In this document: positions 26,186 through 34,125 of the stretch, piece by piece
How the letters are laid out: the number at the start of each line of letters is the position of its first letter
Numbering within the stretch: the stretch's first letter is position 1
Source of the DNA: Streptomyces abikoensis
Lineage (GTDB): Bacteria > Actinomycetota > Actinomycetes > Streptomycetales > Streptomycetaceae
Assembly (NCBI RefSeq): GCF_014648775.1
Contig: NZ_BMRT01000003.1
Location: forward strand, 620,001-684,000
Direction of reading: 5' to 3'
Length of the DNA: 64,000 nt
The notes under the pieces: generated by a model
Databases searched by the model: none
What the model saw: only the letters and a program-made list of their open reading frames with translations
Told to the model about the DNA's origin: nothing
Translations under genes and position numbers: made by a program

Positions 26186-27205
26186 ATGACCACCCCCTTC
26201 CTCTCCGTGCGAAGCCTCCGCGTCCGCTTCGCCACAGAAGACGGCACCGTCCACGCCGTGGACGATCTCTCCCTCGACCTCCACCGTGGCCGCACCCTCG
26301 GCGTCGTCGGCGAGTCCGGCTCCGGCAAGTCCGTCACCGGCCTCGCCGTGCTGGGGCTCCACGACCCGCGCAACACCGCGATCCAGGGCGAGATCCTCCT
26401 CGACGGCCAGGAGATGACCACCGCCCCCGAGCCCGTCCTGGAGAAGCTCCGCGGCGACAAGGTCGCCATGATCTTCCAGGACTCGCTGACCGCCCTCTCG
26501 CCCTACTACACCGTCGGCCGGCAGATCGCCGAGCCCTTCCGCAAGCACACCGGCGCCTCCCGCCGCGACGCGCGGCTGCGCGCCATCGAGATGCTGGAGA
26601 AGGTCGGCATCCCCAACGCCGCGCTGCGCGTGGACGACTACCCCCACCAGTTCTCCGGCGGCATGCGGCAGCGGGCGATGATCGCCATGTCCCTGGTCTG
26701 CGACCCCGAGCTGCTGATCGCCGACGAGCCGACCACGGCCCTCGACGTCACCGTCCAGGCGCAGATCCTCGATCTGCTGGGGGACCTCCGGCGGCAGTCC
26801 GGCTCGTCGATCGTCCTCATCACCCACGACCTGGGCGTCGTCGCCAACACCGTCGACGACCTGCTGGTGATGTACGCGGGCCGGGTCGTCGAGCGCGGCC
26901 CGGTCCGCGAGGTGCTGCGCGAGCCCTACCACCCCTACACCTGGGGCCTGTTGGGCTCGATGCCGCGCCTCACCTCGGACGTGGACACGCCGCTCACCCC
27001 CATTCCCGGCACCCCGCCGAGCCTGCTGGCGCCACCGCCGGGCTGCCCGTTCCAGCCGCGCTGCGCGTACACCTCCCTCGTCGGGGGCGACCGGTGCCGA
27101 ACGGAACGCCCGGAGGCACCGGCGGGCCGCGGGGCGGCCTGCCACCTCACGGCGGAACAGCGGCGGACCGTCTTCACCGAGCAGATCAGGCCCCTACTGG
27201 GCTGA
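26186..27205 (+). CDS. oligopeptide ABC transporter ATP-binding protein (OppD/DppD type), importer 1
   Basis: A 339-residue ATPase with Walker [13 protein letters not shown], signature [15 protein letters not shown], Walker [14 protein letters not shown] and switch His in LITHDLGVV. The C-terminal oligopeptide-transporter domain has a cysteine pair typical of an iron-sulfur-like site in DppD proteins ([10 protein letters not shown] and later DRC and AAC). It starts 109 bases after the permease gene, a longer gap than elsewhere in the operon. Confidence 0.92.
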   Translation: MTTPFLSVRSLRVRFATEDGTVHAVDDLSLDLHRGRTLGVVGESGSGKSVTGLAVLGLHDPRNTAIQGEILLDGQEMTTAPEPVLEKLRGDKVAMIFQDSLTALSPYYTVGRQIAEPFRKHTGASRRDARLRAIEMLEKVGIPNAALRVDDYPHQFSGGMRQRAMIAMSLVCDPELLIADEPTTALDVTVQAQILDLLGDLRRQSGSSIVLITHDLGVVANTVDDLLVMYAGRVVERGPVREVLREPYHPYTWGLLGSMPRLTSDVDTPLTPIPGTPPSLLAPPPGCPFQPRCAYTSLVGGDRCRTERPEAPAGRGAACHLTAEQRRTVFTEQIRPLLG

Positions 27206-27216
27206 GGAGCGCCTCC

Positions 27217-28257
27217 ATGACCCACAGCATTCCCGCCCAGGCCCGCGACGGCGAGCCGCTGCTCGTCGCCGAGGGGCTGACCAAACACTTCCCGATCATG
27301 GGCGGTTTCCCGGTGAAGCGGAAGGTCGGCGCCGTCCAGGCGGTCGACGGCATCGACCTGGCCGTGCGCGCCGGGGAGAGCTTCGGCCTCGTCGGCGAGT
27401 CCGGCTGCGGCAAGTCGACGACGGGCCGGCTGCTGACCCGGCTGCTGGAGCCGACGGCCGGCCGGATCCACTACCGGGGCGAGGACATCACCCACGCCGA
27501 CCGCAGACGGCTGGCCCCGATCCGCTCCGAGATCCAAATGATCTTCCAGGACCCCTACTCCTCGCTCAACCCCCGGCAGACGGTCGGCAAGATCATCGCC
27601 GGGCCGATGGAGATCAACGGCATCGCGCCCCCGGGCGGCCGCGAGGCCCGGGTCCGCGAGCTGCTGGAGGTCGTCGGCCTCAGTCCCGAGCACTACAACC
27701 GCTTCCCCCACGAGTTCTCCGGCGGCCAGCGGCAGCGGATCGGCGTGGCCCGCGCGCTGGCGCTGGAGCCCAAGGTGATCGTCGCGGACGAGCCGGTGTC
27801 GGCCCTGGACGTCTCCATCCAGGCCCAGGTGGTCAACCTGCTGGCCCGGCTGCGTCGGGAGCTGGGCATCGCGTTCCTGTTCATCGCCCACGACCTGGCC
27901 GTCGTACGGCACTTCTCCCAGCGCGTCGCGGTGATGTACCTGGGCAGGATCGTGGAATCCGGCGACCGCGACGACATCTACCGCCGCCCCCGCCACCCGT
28001 ACACCCACGCGCTGCTGTCGGCGGTACCGGAGGTGTCAGGGCTGTCGGACGCCGCCGGAACGGCCCGGGAGAGGATCCGGCTGACCGGGGACGTCCCCTC
28101 CCCGATCCTGCCGCCGTCCGGCTGCCGTTTCCGTACGCGCTGCTGGAAGGCGCGGGAGAAGTGCGCGGAGGAGGTGCCTCCGCTGGTACCGGCGGAGGGC
28201 GACGGCGAGGGCCACCTGACCGCGTGCCACTTTCCCGAGTTCCCGCCCGGCCCGTAA
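27217..28257 (+). CDS. oligopeptide ABC transporter ATP-binding protein (OppF/DppF type), importer 1
   Basis: A 346-residue ATPase. It has LTKHFPIMGGF, the OppF-like lead-in, then Walker [13 protein letters not shown], signature [15 protein letters not shown], Walker [15 protein letters not shown] and switch IAHDLAVVRH. The C-terminal segment [18 protein letters not shown] carries the cysteine cluster of the family. The ATG at 27217 has a GAGGAGC site and begins 11 bases after the previous stop. Longer in-frame readings to 27094 overlap the OppD gene and are rejected. Confidence 0.92.
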   Translation: MTHSIPAQARDGEPLLVAEGLTKHFPIMGGFPVKRKVGAVQAVDGIDLAVRAGESFGLVGESGCGKSTTGRLLTRLLEPTAGRIHYRGEDITHADRRRLAPIRSEIQMIFQDPYSSLNPRQTVGKIIAGPMEINGIAPPGGREARVRELLEVVGLSPEHYNRFPHEFSGGQRQRIGVARALALEPKVIVADEPVSALDVSIQAQVVNLLARLRRELGIAFLFIAHDLAVVRHFSQRVAVMYLGRIVESGDRDDIYRRPRHPYTHALLSAVPEVSGLSDAAGTARERIRLTGDVPSPILPPSGCRFRTRCWKAREKCAEEVPPLVPAEGDGEGHLTACHFPEFPPGP

Positions 28258-28466
28258 TGGGAGGCTCCGGGTTACGGTGAAAGGGCGCGCGAAACCGGCG
28301 CTCGGCAAGCGGAACACCACCCGCCGAACCACGCGCGCGGGACATCTGTCAACTCTTGTTATCCCAGAGGCACATGCCTACTGTCTCCCCCATCGCGGAG
28401 CGGTGGTGGCCACACCAGGAAGCGAACCCTCAGGGAATCGACGAGCTCGAGAAGGAGGTGCACGCC

Positions 28467-28550
28467 ATGCGCAAGATGATCCTCACCGGGGCCCTTTTCG
28501 CCCGGCTCACTCGTAAGGACCGCCTCACCCTGCCGTACTCGTACTACTAA
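28467..28550 (+). CDS. candidate RiPP precursor peptide with C-terminal YSYY core
   Basis: A 27-codon gene with a textbook AAGGAGGT ribosome site at 28452-28459, seven bases before the ATG. The peptide has a basic amphipathic leader (MRKMILTGALFARLTRKDRL) and ends TLPYSYY. A short leader, C-terminal aromatic core of the form Tyr-x-Tyr-Tyr and a cytochrome P450 immediately downstream are the hallmarks of P450-cross-linked RiPPs such as cittilins (core YIYY) and atropopeptides. The same frame is open back to 28356, so a longer leader is possible, but those starts lack a comparable site. There is no signal peptide and no cysteine. That the product is modified is inference. Confidence 0.72.
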   Translation: MRKMILTGALFARLTRKDRLTLPYSYY

Positions 28551-28568
28551 ACCGGCACGGTGACTCAC

Positions 28569-28602
28569 CCGGTGGCCGCGGCAGCGATGCCGCGGCCACC
28601 GG
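28569..28602 (+). promoter_or_regulatory. GCGA-tetraloop stem-loop between precursor and P450 genes
   Basis: CCGGTGGCCGCGGCA (28569-28583) pairs perfectly over 15 bp with TGCCGCGGCCACCGG (28588-28602), capped by the GNRA tetraloop GCGA. There is no U-tract. Its place, 18 bases after the precursor stop and 55 before the P450 ATG, suggests partial termination or 3' end protection that would give more precursor than enzyme mRNA. Confidence 0.8.
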
Positions 28603-28657
28603 CCTTCCGGCTCCCGACCGGCCTCCTTCCGGCCTCCGACCGACCTGCGAGGCGTCC

Positions 28658-29983
28658 ATGACCACCGCCGCTTCCCCCAGCGCCGGCACCGGCATCCCGG
28701 GCCCGGGCGGGGACAAGTACCTCGGAAACCTCCACGCGTTCAGCACGGACCCGCTCGGCTTCCTCACCGAGTGCTCCCGCACCTACGGGGACGTGGTGCG
28801 GCTCGGCGCCAACAACGTACTGCTGACCTCGCCGGGCGACGTCGAGCGGATGCTGGTCGACCGCAACGCGAAGTTCTCCAAGGCCAGCGCGGACACCCGA
28901 CGCGGCTCGCGCCGCCAGGGCTTCCCGCGCTCGACCATGAACAGCGACGGCGCCACCTGGCAGGCCAAACGCCACCGGATGCAGCCCGCCTTCGGTCGCA
29001 AGCTCTCCACCAAAGCGGCGGAGATCGTCGCCGACCAGGGCGAACGCATGCTCGCCGGCTGGCGCCCCGGCACCCCTCGCGACCTCCAGGACGACGTCTC
29101 CGTGCTCACGCTGCGACTGGTGACGTCCCTGATGTTCGGTGACGAGTTCGGCGAGGAGGACACCGCCGAGGTCGCCCGGCTGGTCGCCCCCATCATGGAT
29201 ATGTCGACCTCCCCCGTGCTGCTGCCCGAATGGGTGCCCACCCCGCGCAAGCTGCGCATCCGGCGCTCGATGGCCCGCGTCGACCGCACCCTGCGCGCCC
29301 TCGCCGCCTCCCCGGCCGCCGCCGACCCCGACCGGGCGCCCGTCCTCCACGCGCTCGTCCACGGCGACCCGCCCCCGACCCCGGACGAGCTCCGCGACGA
29401 GCTCGCCACCCTGATCATGGCCGGGTTCGAGACGACGAACGACGCCGTCGTCTGGACGAGCGTCCTCCTCGCCCGGCACCCCGGGATCGCCGAACGCGTA
29501 CGCGCGGAGGCCGAGGCGGCCTTCGCCGCCACCCCGGCCGGGCTCGCCCGCATGGAAGCCCTGCCGTACACCAACGCGGTGGTCCGCGAGTCCCTGCGGC
29601 TCTACTCGCCGGTCTGGCTGACCAGCCGGGACGCCATGGAGGACATGGAGTTCAGCGGCCACGTCATCCCCGCCGGGACGACGGTGACCGTCAGCCAGTG
29701 GGTCGCCCACCGCGACCCCCGCCACTGGGAGGACGCCGAGGAGTTCCGCCCCGAACGCTGGCTGGGCAAGGGCCCGTCGGTGCCGCGCGGCTCGTACTTC
29801 CCCTTCGGCCTCGGGCCGCGCGTCTGCATCGGCGCGGCGGTCGCGACGACGGAGACGGTCCACATCGTCGCGGACATCTGGCGCCGCTTCCGGCTCGAAC
29901 TCGTCCGCCCGGAACGGATCCGGCCCCGGCCGGCGCTGGCACTCCAGCCAGTGGGCGTGGAGGTCGTCCCTCGGGAGTGGTAG
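28658..29983 (+). CDS. cytochrome P450, likely RiPP-modifying
   Basis: A 441-residue soluble bacterial P450, on the long side for actinobacterial enzymes. The I-helix reads LIMAGFETTND (residues 255-260 core, with Glu-Thr-Thr where the usual acid-alcohol pair lies). The K-helix ExxR is ESLRL (311-314) and the heme loop is FPFGLGPRVCIGAAVA with the thiolate Cys at 390. A GAGG site precedes the ATG at 28658. There is no ferredoxin gene beside it. Its only same-strand neighbour in the unit is the YSYY peptide gene, so aryl-aryl or aryl-ether cross-linking of that peptide is the favoured role; an unrelated small-molecule substrate remains possible. Confidence 0.9.
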   Translation: MTTAASPSAGTGIPGPGGDKYLGNLHAFSTDPLGFLTECSRTYGDVVRLGANNVLLTSPGDVERMLVDRNAKFSKASADTRRGSRRQGFPRSTMNSDGATWQAKRHRMQPAFGRKLSTKAAEIVADQGERMLAGWRPGTPRDLQDDVSVLTLRLVTSLMFGDEFGEEDTAEVARLVAPIMDMSTSPVLLPEWVPTPRKLRIRRSMARVDRTLRALAASPAAADPDRAPVLHALVHGDPPPTPDELRDELATLIMAGFETTNDAVVWTSVLLARHPGIAERVRAEAEAAFAATPAGLARMEALPYTNAVVRESLRLYSPVWLTSRDAMEDMEFSGHVIPAGTTVTVSQWVAHRDPRHWEDAEEFRPERWLGKGPSVPRGSYFPFGLGPRVCIGAAVATTETVHIVADIWRRFRLELVRPERIRPRPALALQPVGVEVVPREW

Positions 29984-30038
29984 GCCCCGGTCCCGCCCTT
30001 TCACCGTTTCCGAGCGGGGCTGCACCCCCTCGCACCCC

Positions 30039-30070
30039 CGCCGGACGGGCTGATTTCAGCCCGTCCGGCG
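30039..30070. repeat. Streptomyces-type intergenic palindrome, copy 1
   Basis: CGCCGGACGGGCTGA (30039-30053) and TCAGCCCGTCCGGCG (30056-30070) form a perfect 15-bp inverted repeat with a two-base centre. A related element occurs at 62515-62550. It also serves as a possible terminator between the convergent P450 and importer 2 genes. Confidence 0.85.
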
Positions 30071-30085
30071 TTTGAGGAGCGGGGT

Positions 30086-30102
30086 CTGGGGCGGAGCCCC
30101 AG
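30086..30102. terminator. second hairpin downstream of the palindrome
   Basis: CTGGGGC (30086-30092) and GCCCCAG (30096-30102) with a GGA loop. It follows the GTTTGAGGAGCGGGG spacer that commonly accompanies this palindrome in Streptomyces. Confidence 0.6.
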
Positions 30103-30132
30103 GAAACGGGAAGGGGCGGGACCGGGGCACCC

Positions 30133-31164
30133 TCACCCCGGAACAACCCGCCGCTCCTCCGCGAAATGGCACGCCGAGACATGGGCCACGGGGCCCCCGC
30201 CCCGAAACCACTCCGGCACCTCCAACCCCGGCACAACCTCCGCACACTTCTCCCGCGCCTTCCAGCACCGCGTGCGGAACCGGCACCCCGACGGCGGGTC
30301 CGCCGGGGACGGAATGTCGCCGGACAGCAGGATCCGGTCCCGACGGGCCCGCGCGAGCGGATCCGGCACCGGCACCGCCGACAGCAACGCCTGCGTGTAC
30401 GGATGCGTCGGATGCTCGTAGATCTCCGCGTCCGTCCCCACCTCCGCGAAGCGCCCGAGGTACATCACCGCCACCCGGTCGGAGATGTGCCGCACCACCG
30501 ACAGGTCGTGCGCGATGAAGACGTACGACAGCTCGAACTCCTCCTGGAGCCGCGCCAGCAGGTTGACCACCTGGGCCTGCACCGAGACGTCCAGCGCCGA
30601 GACCGGCTCGTCGGCCACGATCACCTCGGGCCGTAGCGCCAGCCCCCGCGCGATGCCGATGCGCTGCCGCTGCCCCCCGCTGAACTGGTGCGGATAGCGG
30701 TTGATGTGCTCGGGGTTGAGCCCGACCACCTCCAGCAGCTCCCGCACCCGCGCCCGCCGGCTGCCCTTGGGGGCCGCCTCCGGGTGGATCTCGAAGGGCT
30801 CGCCGACGATGTCCCCGACCGTCATCCGGGGGTTGAGCGAGGTGTACGGGTCCTGGAACACCATCTGGATGTTGCGCCGGACCGCCTTCAGCGCGCGCCC
30901 GGACAGCCGGGTGACGTCCTCGCCCTTGTAGAGGATCCGCCCGGCCGTCGGCCGTTCCAGGTGGACGAGCAGCTTGGCGACGGTGGACTTGCCGCAGCCG
31001 GACTCCCCCACGATGCCGAGCGTCTCGCCGCGCCGCAGGTCGAAGGAGAGGTCGTCCACGGCGTGGACGGCGCCGACCTGCTTCCTGAAGAGAATTCCCC
31101 GGTGCAGCGGGTAGTGCTTGACCAGCTCCCGTACCTCGAGGATCGCCTCGCCGTCAGCCCTCAC
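30133..31164 (-). CDS. oligopeptide ABC transporter ATP-binding protein (OppF/DppF type), importer 2
   Basis: A 343-residue ATPase with [20 protein letters not shown], Walker [13 protein letters not shown], signature [16 protein letters not shown], Walker [15 protein letters not shown] and switch [11 protein letters not shown]. The C-terminal Cys cluster lies in [18 protein letters not shown]. The GTG at 31164 overlaps the OppD stop by 11 bases. It is highly similar throughout to the importer 3 counterpart at 43897-45039 (for example both contain [15 protein letters not shown] and [10 protein letters not shown]), so the two importers are paralogous. Confidence 0.93.
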   Translation of the reverse strand: MRADGEAILEVRELVKHYPLHRGILFRKQVGAVHAVDDLSFDLRRGETLGIVGESGCGKSTVAKLLVHLERPTAGRILYKGEDVTRLSGRALKAVRRNIQMVFQDPYTSLNPRMTVGDIVGEPFEIHPEAAPKGSRRARVRELLEVVGLNPEHINRYPHQFSGGQRQRIGIARGLALRPEVIVADEPVSALDVSVQAQVVNLLARLQEEFELSYVFIAHDLSVVRHISDRVAVMYLGRFAEVGTDAEIYEHPTHPYTQALLSAVPVPDPLARARRDRILLSGDIPSPADPPSGCRFRTRCWKAREKCAEVVPGLEVPEWFRGGGPVAHVSACHFAEERRVVPG

Positions 31165-32140
31165 CGAGGGTCTCCTTCCAGAAGTGGCACGCGCTGCCGC
31201 GCCCCGGCGCCACGTCGTACAGCGGCGGCCGGTCCGTGCGGCAGACGTCCCGGGCCAGCGGGCAGCGCGGGTTGAAGGGGCAGCCGGGCGGGACGGCGGT
31301 GAGGCTGGGCGGCATGCCCTTGATCGCGTAGAGCTCGCGGCCCTTGCGGTCCAGGCGGGGGATGGATTCGAGCAGGCCCTTGGTGTACGGGTGGGCGGGC
31401 GCGGCGTAGAGCTCGCGCACGGGGGCGGTCTCGACGATGCGGCCCGCGTACATCACCGCGATCCTGTCGGCGACGTCGGCGACGACGCCCAGGTCGTGGG
31501 TGATGAGGATGAGCCCCATGTCGTACTCGTTCCGCAACTCCGCCAGCAGGTCCATGACCTGCGCCTGGACGGTCACGTCCAGGGCGGTCGTCGGCTCGTC
31601 GGCGATGATCAGGTCGGGCTCCAGGGCCAGCGCCATCGCGATCATGATGCGCTGGCGCATGCCGCCGGAGAACTGGTGGGGGTAGTCCCCGGCCCGCTGC
31701 GCGGCCGCCGGGATGCGGACGCGGTCCATCAGCCCGACGGCGCGGGCGCGGGCGTCCTTGCGGGTCATGCCCTCGTGGACCTCGTACATCTCGCCGAGCT
31801 GGGCGCCGACGGTCATCACGGGGTTGAGCGCGGAGAGCGCGTCCTGGAAGATCATGGCCAGTTTGGCGCCACGGATCCGCCGGCGGTCCTCCGCGCCCAT
31901 GGTGAGCAGGTCACGGCCGCGGAAGAGGACCTCGCCGCCGGTGACACGTCCGGGCGGCGAGTCGAGGATGCCCATGACGGCCTGCGCGGTCACGGACTTG
32001 CCGGAACCGGACTCGCCGAGCACGGCCAGGGTCTCGCCCGCGTCGACGGAGTAGCTGACGCCGTTGACGGCCTTGGCGACCCCGTCCCGGGTGCGGAACT
32101 CCACGCGCAGGTCGCGTACGTCGAGCAGGGTGTTCGTCAT
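31154..32140 (-). CDS. oligopeptide ABC transporter ATP-binding protein (OppD/DppD type), importer 2
   Basis: A 328-residue ATPase. Walker A is [14 protein letters not shown], the signature [15 protein letters not shown], Walker [14 protein letters not shown] and the switch [14 protein letters not shown]. The tail carries [17 protein letters not shown]. The ATG at 32140 ([15 protein letters not shown]) has a GAGGAA site and begins 11 bases after the permease stop. A longer reading to 32794 runs antisense through the permease and is rejected. Confidence 0.93.
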   Translation of the reverse strand: MTNTLLDVRDLRVEFRTRDGVAKAVNGVSYSVDAGETLAVLGESGSGKSVTAQAVMGILDSPPGRVTGGEVLFRGRDLLTMGAEDRRRIRGAKLAMIFQDALSALNPVMTVGAQLGEMYEVHEGMTRKDARARAVGLMDRVRIPAAAQRAGDYPHQFSGGMRQRIMIAMALALEPDLIIADEPTTALDVTVQAQVMDLLAELRNEYDMGLILITHDLGVVADVADRIAVMYAGRIVETAPVRELYAAPAHPYTKGLLESIPRLDRKGRELYAIKGMPPSLTAVPPGCPFNPRCPLARDVCRTDRPPLYDVAPGRGSACHFWKETLGEG

Positions 32141-32151
32141 GTCGCCGTTCC

Positions 32152-33180
32152 TCAGCGCAGCTTGGGGTCGAGGGCGTCGCGGACCGCGTCGCCGAGCATG
32201 ATGAACGCGAGGACGGTGACGCTCAGCGCGCCCGCCGGCCACAGCAGCATGTGCGGGGCGTTGCGGATCTGGATCGAGGCGTTGGAGATGTCGATCCCCC
32301 AGGAGACGGTGGGCGGCCGGAGGCCGACGCCGACGAAGGACAGGGTGGCCTCCAGCGCGATGTACGTGCCGAGGGCGATGGTCGCGACGACGATGACGGG
32401 CGCGACGGCGTTGGGCGCGATGTGGCGGAGCAGCAGGCGCGCGTCGCCGGCGCCGAGGGCGCGGGCGGCCTGGACGTAGTCGTGCTGTTTGGCGCCGACG
32501 ACCGCGCCGCGGGCGATCCGGGAGATCTGTGGCCAGCCCAGCAGCACGATGAAGCCGACGACCGGCCAGACGGAGCCGCTGGGGACGACGGAGAGGAAGA
32601 CGAGTCCGCCGAGGATGATCGGGATGCCGAAGAAGATGTCGGCGAGCCGGGAGAGCAGGGCATCCCACCAGCCGCCGTAGAACCCGGCGAGCCCGCCGAG
32701 GACGCTGCCGAGCAGCGCGGCCCCGGCGGTGGCACAGACGCCGACGGTGATGGAGGCCCGCGCTCCGTGGACGGTACGGGTGTAGACGTCGCAACCCTGG
32801 GTGTCGAAGCCGAAGGGGTGGCCGGGCGCGGGGCCGTCCTGGGCCCTGGCGAGGTCGCAGCTGAGCGGGTTGCCACTGGCGACGAGGCCCGGCCAGATCG
32901 CGATGAGGAGGAGGAAGACGATGACGAGCGCCGAGACGAGGAAGACGGGGTTGCGGCGCAGGTCGTGCCAGGCGTCGGACCAGAGGCTGCGGGCCTTGCC
33001 GCTGCCGGTGCCGCCGGGCAGGGGGCCGTTCTCGAGGGTGGCGGCGTCGCTGGTGGCGAGGGTCATGGCACCGCCGTCCCCGGGGGTGATGGTGGCGTTG
33101 GGGTCGGACGGGTCGGCGTACGGGGGCCCCGGCGGTCCCTGGGGCGGGTCGGGAGAGGGTGCCGGCGGGGTCTCAGGCAT
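32152..33180 (-). CDS. oligopeptide ABC transporter permease (OppC/DppC type), importer 2
   Basis: A 342-residue permease. The first 70 residues are a Pro/Asp-rich cytoplasmic tail, longer than usual for OppC. The segment SLWSDAWHDLRRNPVFLVSA leads into the first helix. The EAA loop reads DYVQAARALGAGDARLLLRHIAPN and the C-terminus FIMLGDAVRDALDPKLR is diagnostic. Its start overlaps the OppB stop by eight bases, exactly as in importer 3. Confidence 0.92.
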   Translation of the reverse strand: MPETPPAPSPDPPQGPPGPPYADPSDPNATITPGDGGAMTLATSDAATLENGPLPGGTGSGKARSLWSDAWHDLRRNPVFLVSALVIVFLLLIAIWPGLVASGNPLSCDLARAQDGPAPGHPFGFDTQGCDVYTRTVHGARASITVGVCATAGAALLGSVLGGLAGFYGGWWDALLSRLADIFFGIPIILGGLVFLSVVPSGSVWPVVGFIVLLGWPQISRIARGAVVGAKQHDYVQAARALGAGDARLLLRHIAPNAVAPVIVVATIALGTYIALEATLSFVGVGLRPPTVSWGIDISNASIQIRNAPHMLLWPAGALSVTVLAFIMLGDAVRDALDPKLR

Positions 33181-34096
33181 AGCGGATCCTCGGGTCGAGC
33201 ACGGCGTAGAGGAGGTCGACGAGCAGGTTCGCCATGAGGAAGACGATGACGAGGATGGTCACGAAGCCGACGACGGTGGGTGAGTTCTGCCGGAGGATCC
33301 CCTGGTAGAGCTGGAAGCCGACGCCGTGGATGTTGAAGATCCGCTCGGTGACGATGGCGCCGCCCATCAGGGCGCCGATGTCGGTGCCGATGAAGGTGAC
33401 GACGGGGATGAGGGAGTTGCGCAGCAGGTGCCGGGTGATGACGCGGTGCCGGGGCAGGCCCTTGGCCACGGCGGTGCGGAGGTAGTCGGCGCGGGAGTTC
33501 TCGGCGATGGAGGTGCGGGTGAGGCGGGTGACGTAGGCGAGCGAGGTGAGGGCGAGCACGACGCCCGGCAGGAGGAGTTCGCCGAAGGGCGCCTCGGGCG
33601 AGACGGACGGGGAGACCGCCGCCCATTTGACGCCGATGAGGTACTGGAGCACGTAGCCGCTGACGAAGGTCGGCACGGAGACCACGATCAGGGTGAGCAG
33701 CAGCACGCCGGTGTCGAGGGAGCGGCCGCGGCGCAGCCCGCTGAGGAGGCCGAGGGTGACGCCGATGACGATCTCGAAGAGGATCGCGACGAGCGTGAGG
33801 CGGACGGTCACGGGGAAGGCGTCGGCCATCAGCTCGGTGACCTCCTGCCCGTTGAAGGCGACGCCGAAGTCCCCGGTGAGGATCTGCCCCATGTAGTGCG
33901 CGTACTGGAGCCACAGGGGCTTGTCGAGGTAGAGCTCCTGGCGGATGCGCGCGGCGGTGGCGGGGTCGGGGGCCTTGTCGCCGAAGAGCGCGGCGATGGG
34001 GTCGCCCAGGGCGTAGACCATGAGGAAGATCAGGAACGTGCTGCCGATGAACACGGGGATCATCTGGAGCAGCCGCCGGATCACGTACCGTCCCAC
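33173..34096 (-). CDS. oligopeptide ABC transporter permease (OppB/DppB type), importer 2
   Basis: A 307-residue permease beginning MGRYVIRRLLQMIPVFIGST and ending LLYAVLDPRIRYA. The EAA loop is RADYLRTAVAKGLPRHRVITRHLLRN. The GTG start at 34096 has AGGAG five bases upstream; longer readings lie antisense to the binding protein and are rejected. The gene follows the binding-protein stop by 29 bases. Confidence 0.92.
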   Translation of the reverse strand: MGRYVIRRLLQMIPVFIGSTFLIFLMVYALGDPIAALFGDKAPDPATAARIRQELYLDKPLWLQYAHYMGQILTGDFGVAFNGQEVTELMADAFPVTVRLTLVAILFEIVIGVTLGLLSGLRRGRSLDTGVLLLTLIVVSVPTFVSGYVLQYLIGVKWAAVSPSVSPEAPFGELLLPGVVLALTSLAYVTRLTRTSIAENSRADYLRTAVAKGLPRHRVITRHLLRNSLIPVVTFIGTDIGALMGGAIVTERIFNIHGVGFQLYQGILRQNSPTVVGFVTILVIVFLMANLLVDLLYAVLDPRIRYA

Positions 34097-34125
34097 CAGG
34101 ACTCCTGACTGTCTTGACCGAGGGA

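Noticed and set aside
22188..28257. Firm naming of importer 1 as bldKA-bldKE
   Set aside because: The gene order fits, but without alignment to the S. coelicolor proteins and with other importers nearby, orthology cannot be assigned from the sequence by eye.
28356..28466. In-frame N-terminal extension of the YSYY peptide
   Set aside because: The frame is open but its ATG codons at 28356 and 28374 lack a ribosome site, whereas the ATG at 28467 has a perfect one. Kept as an alternative, not as the call.
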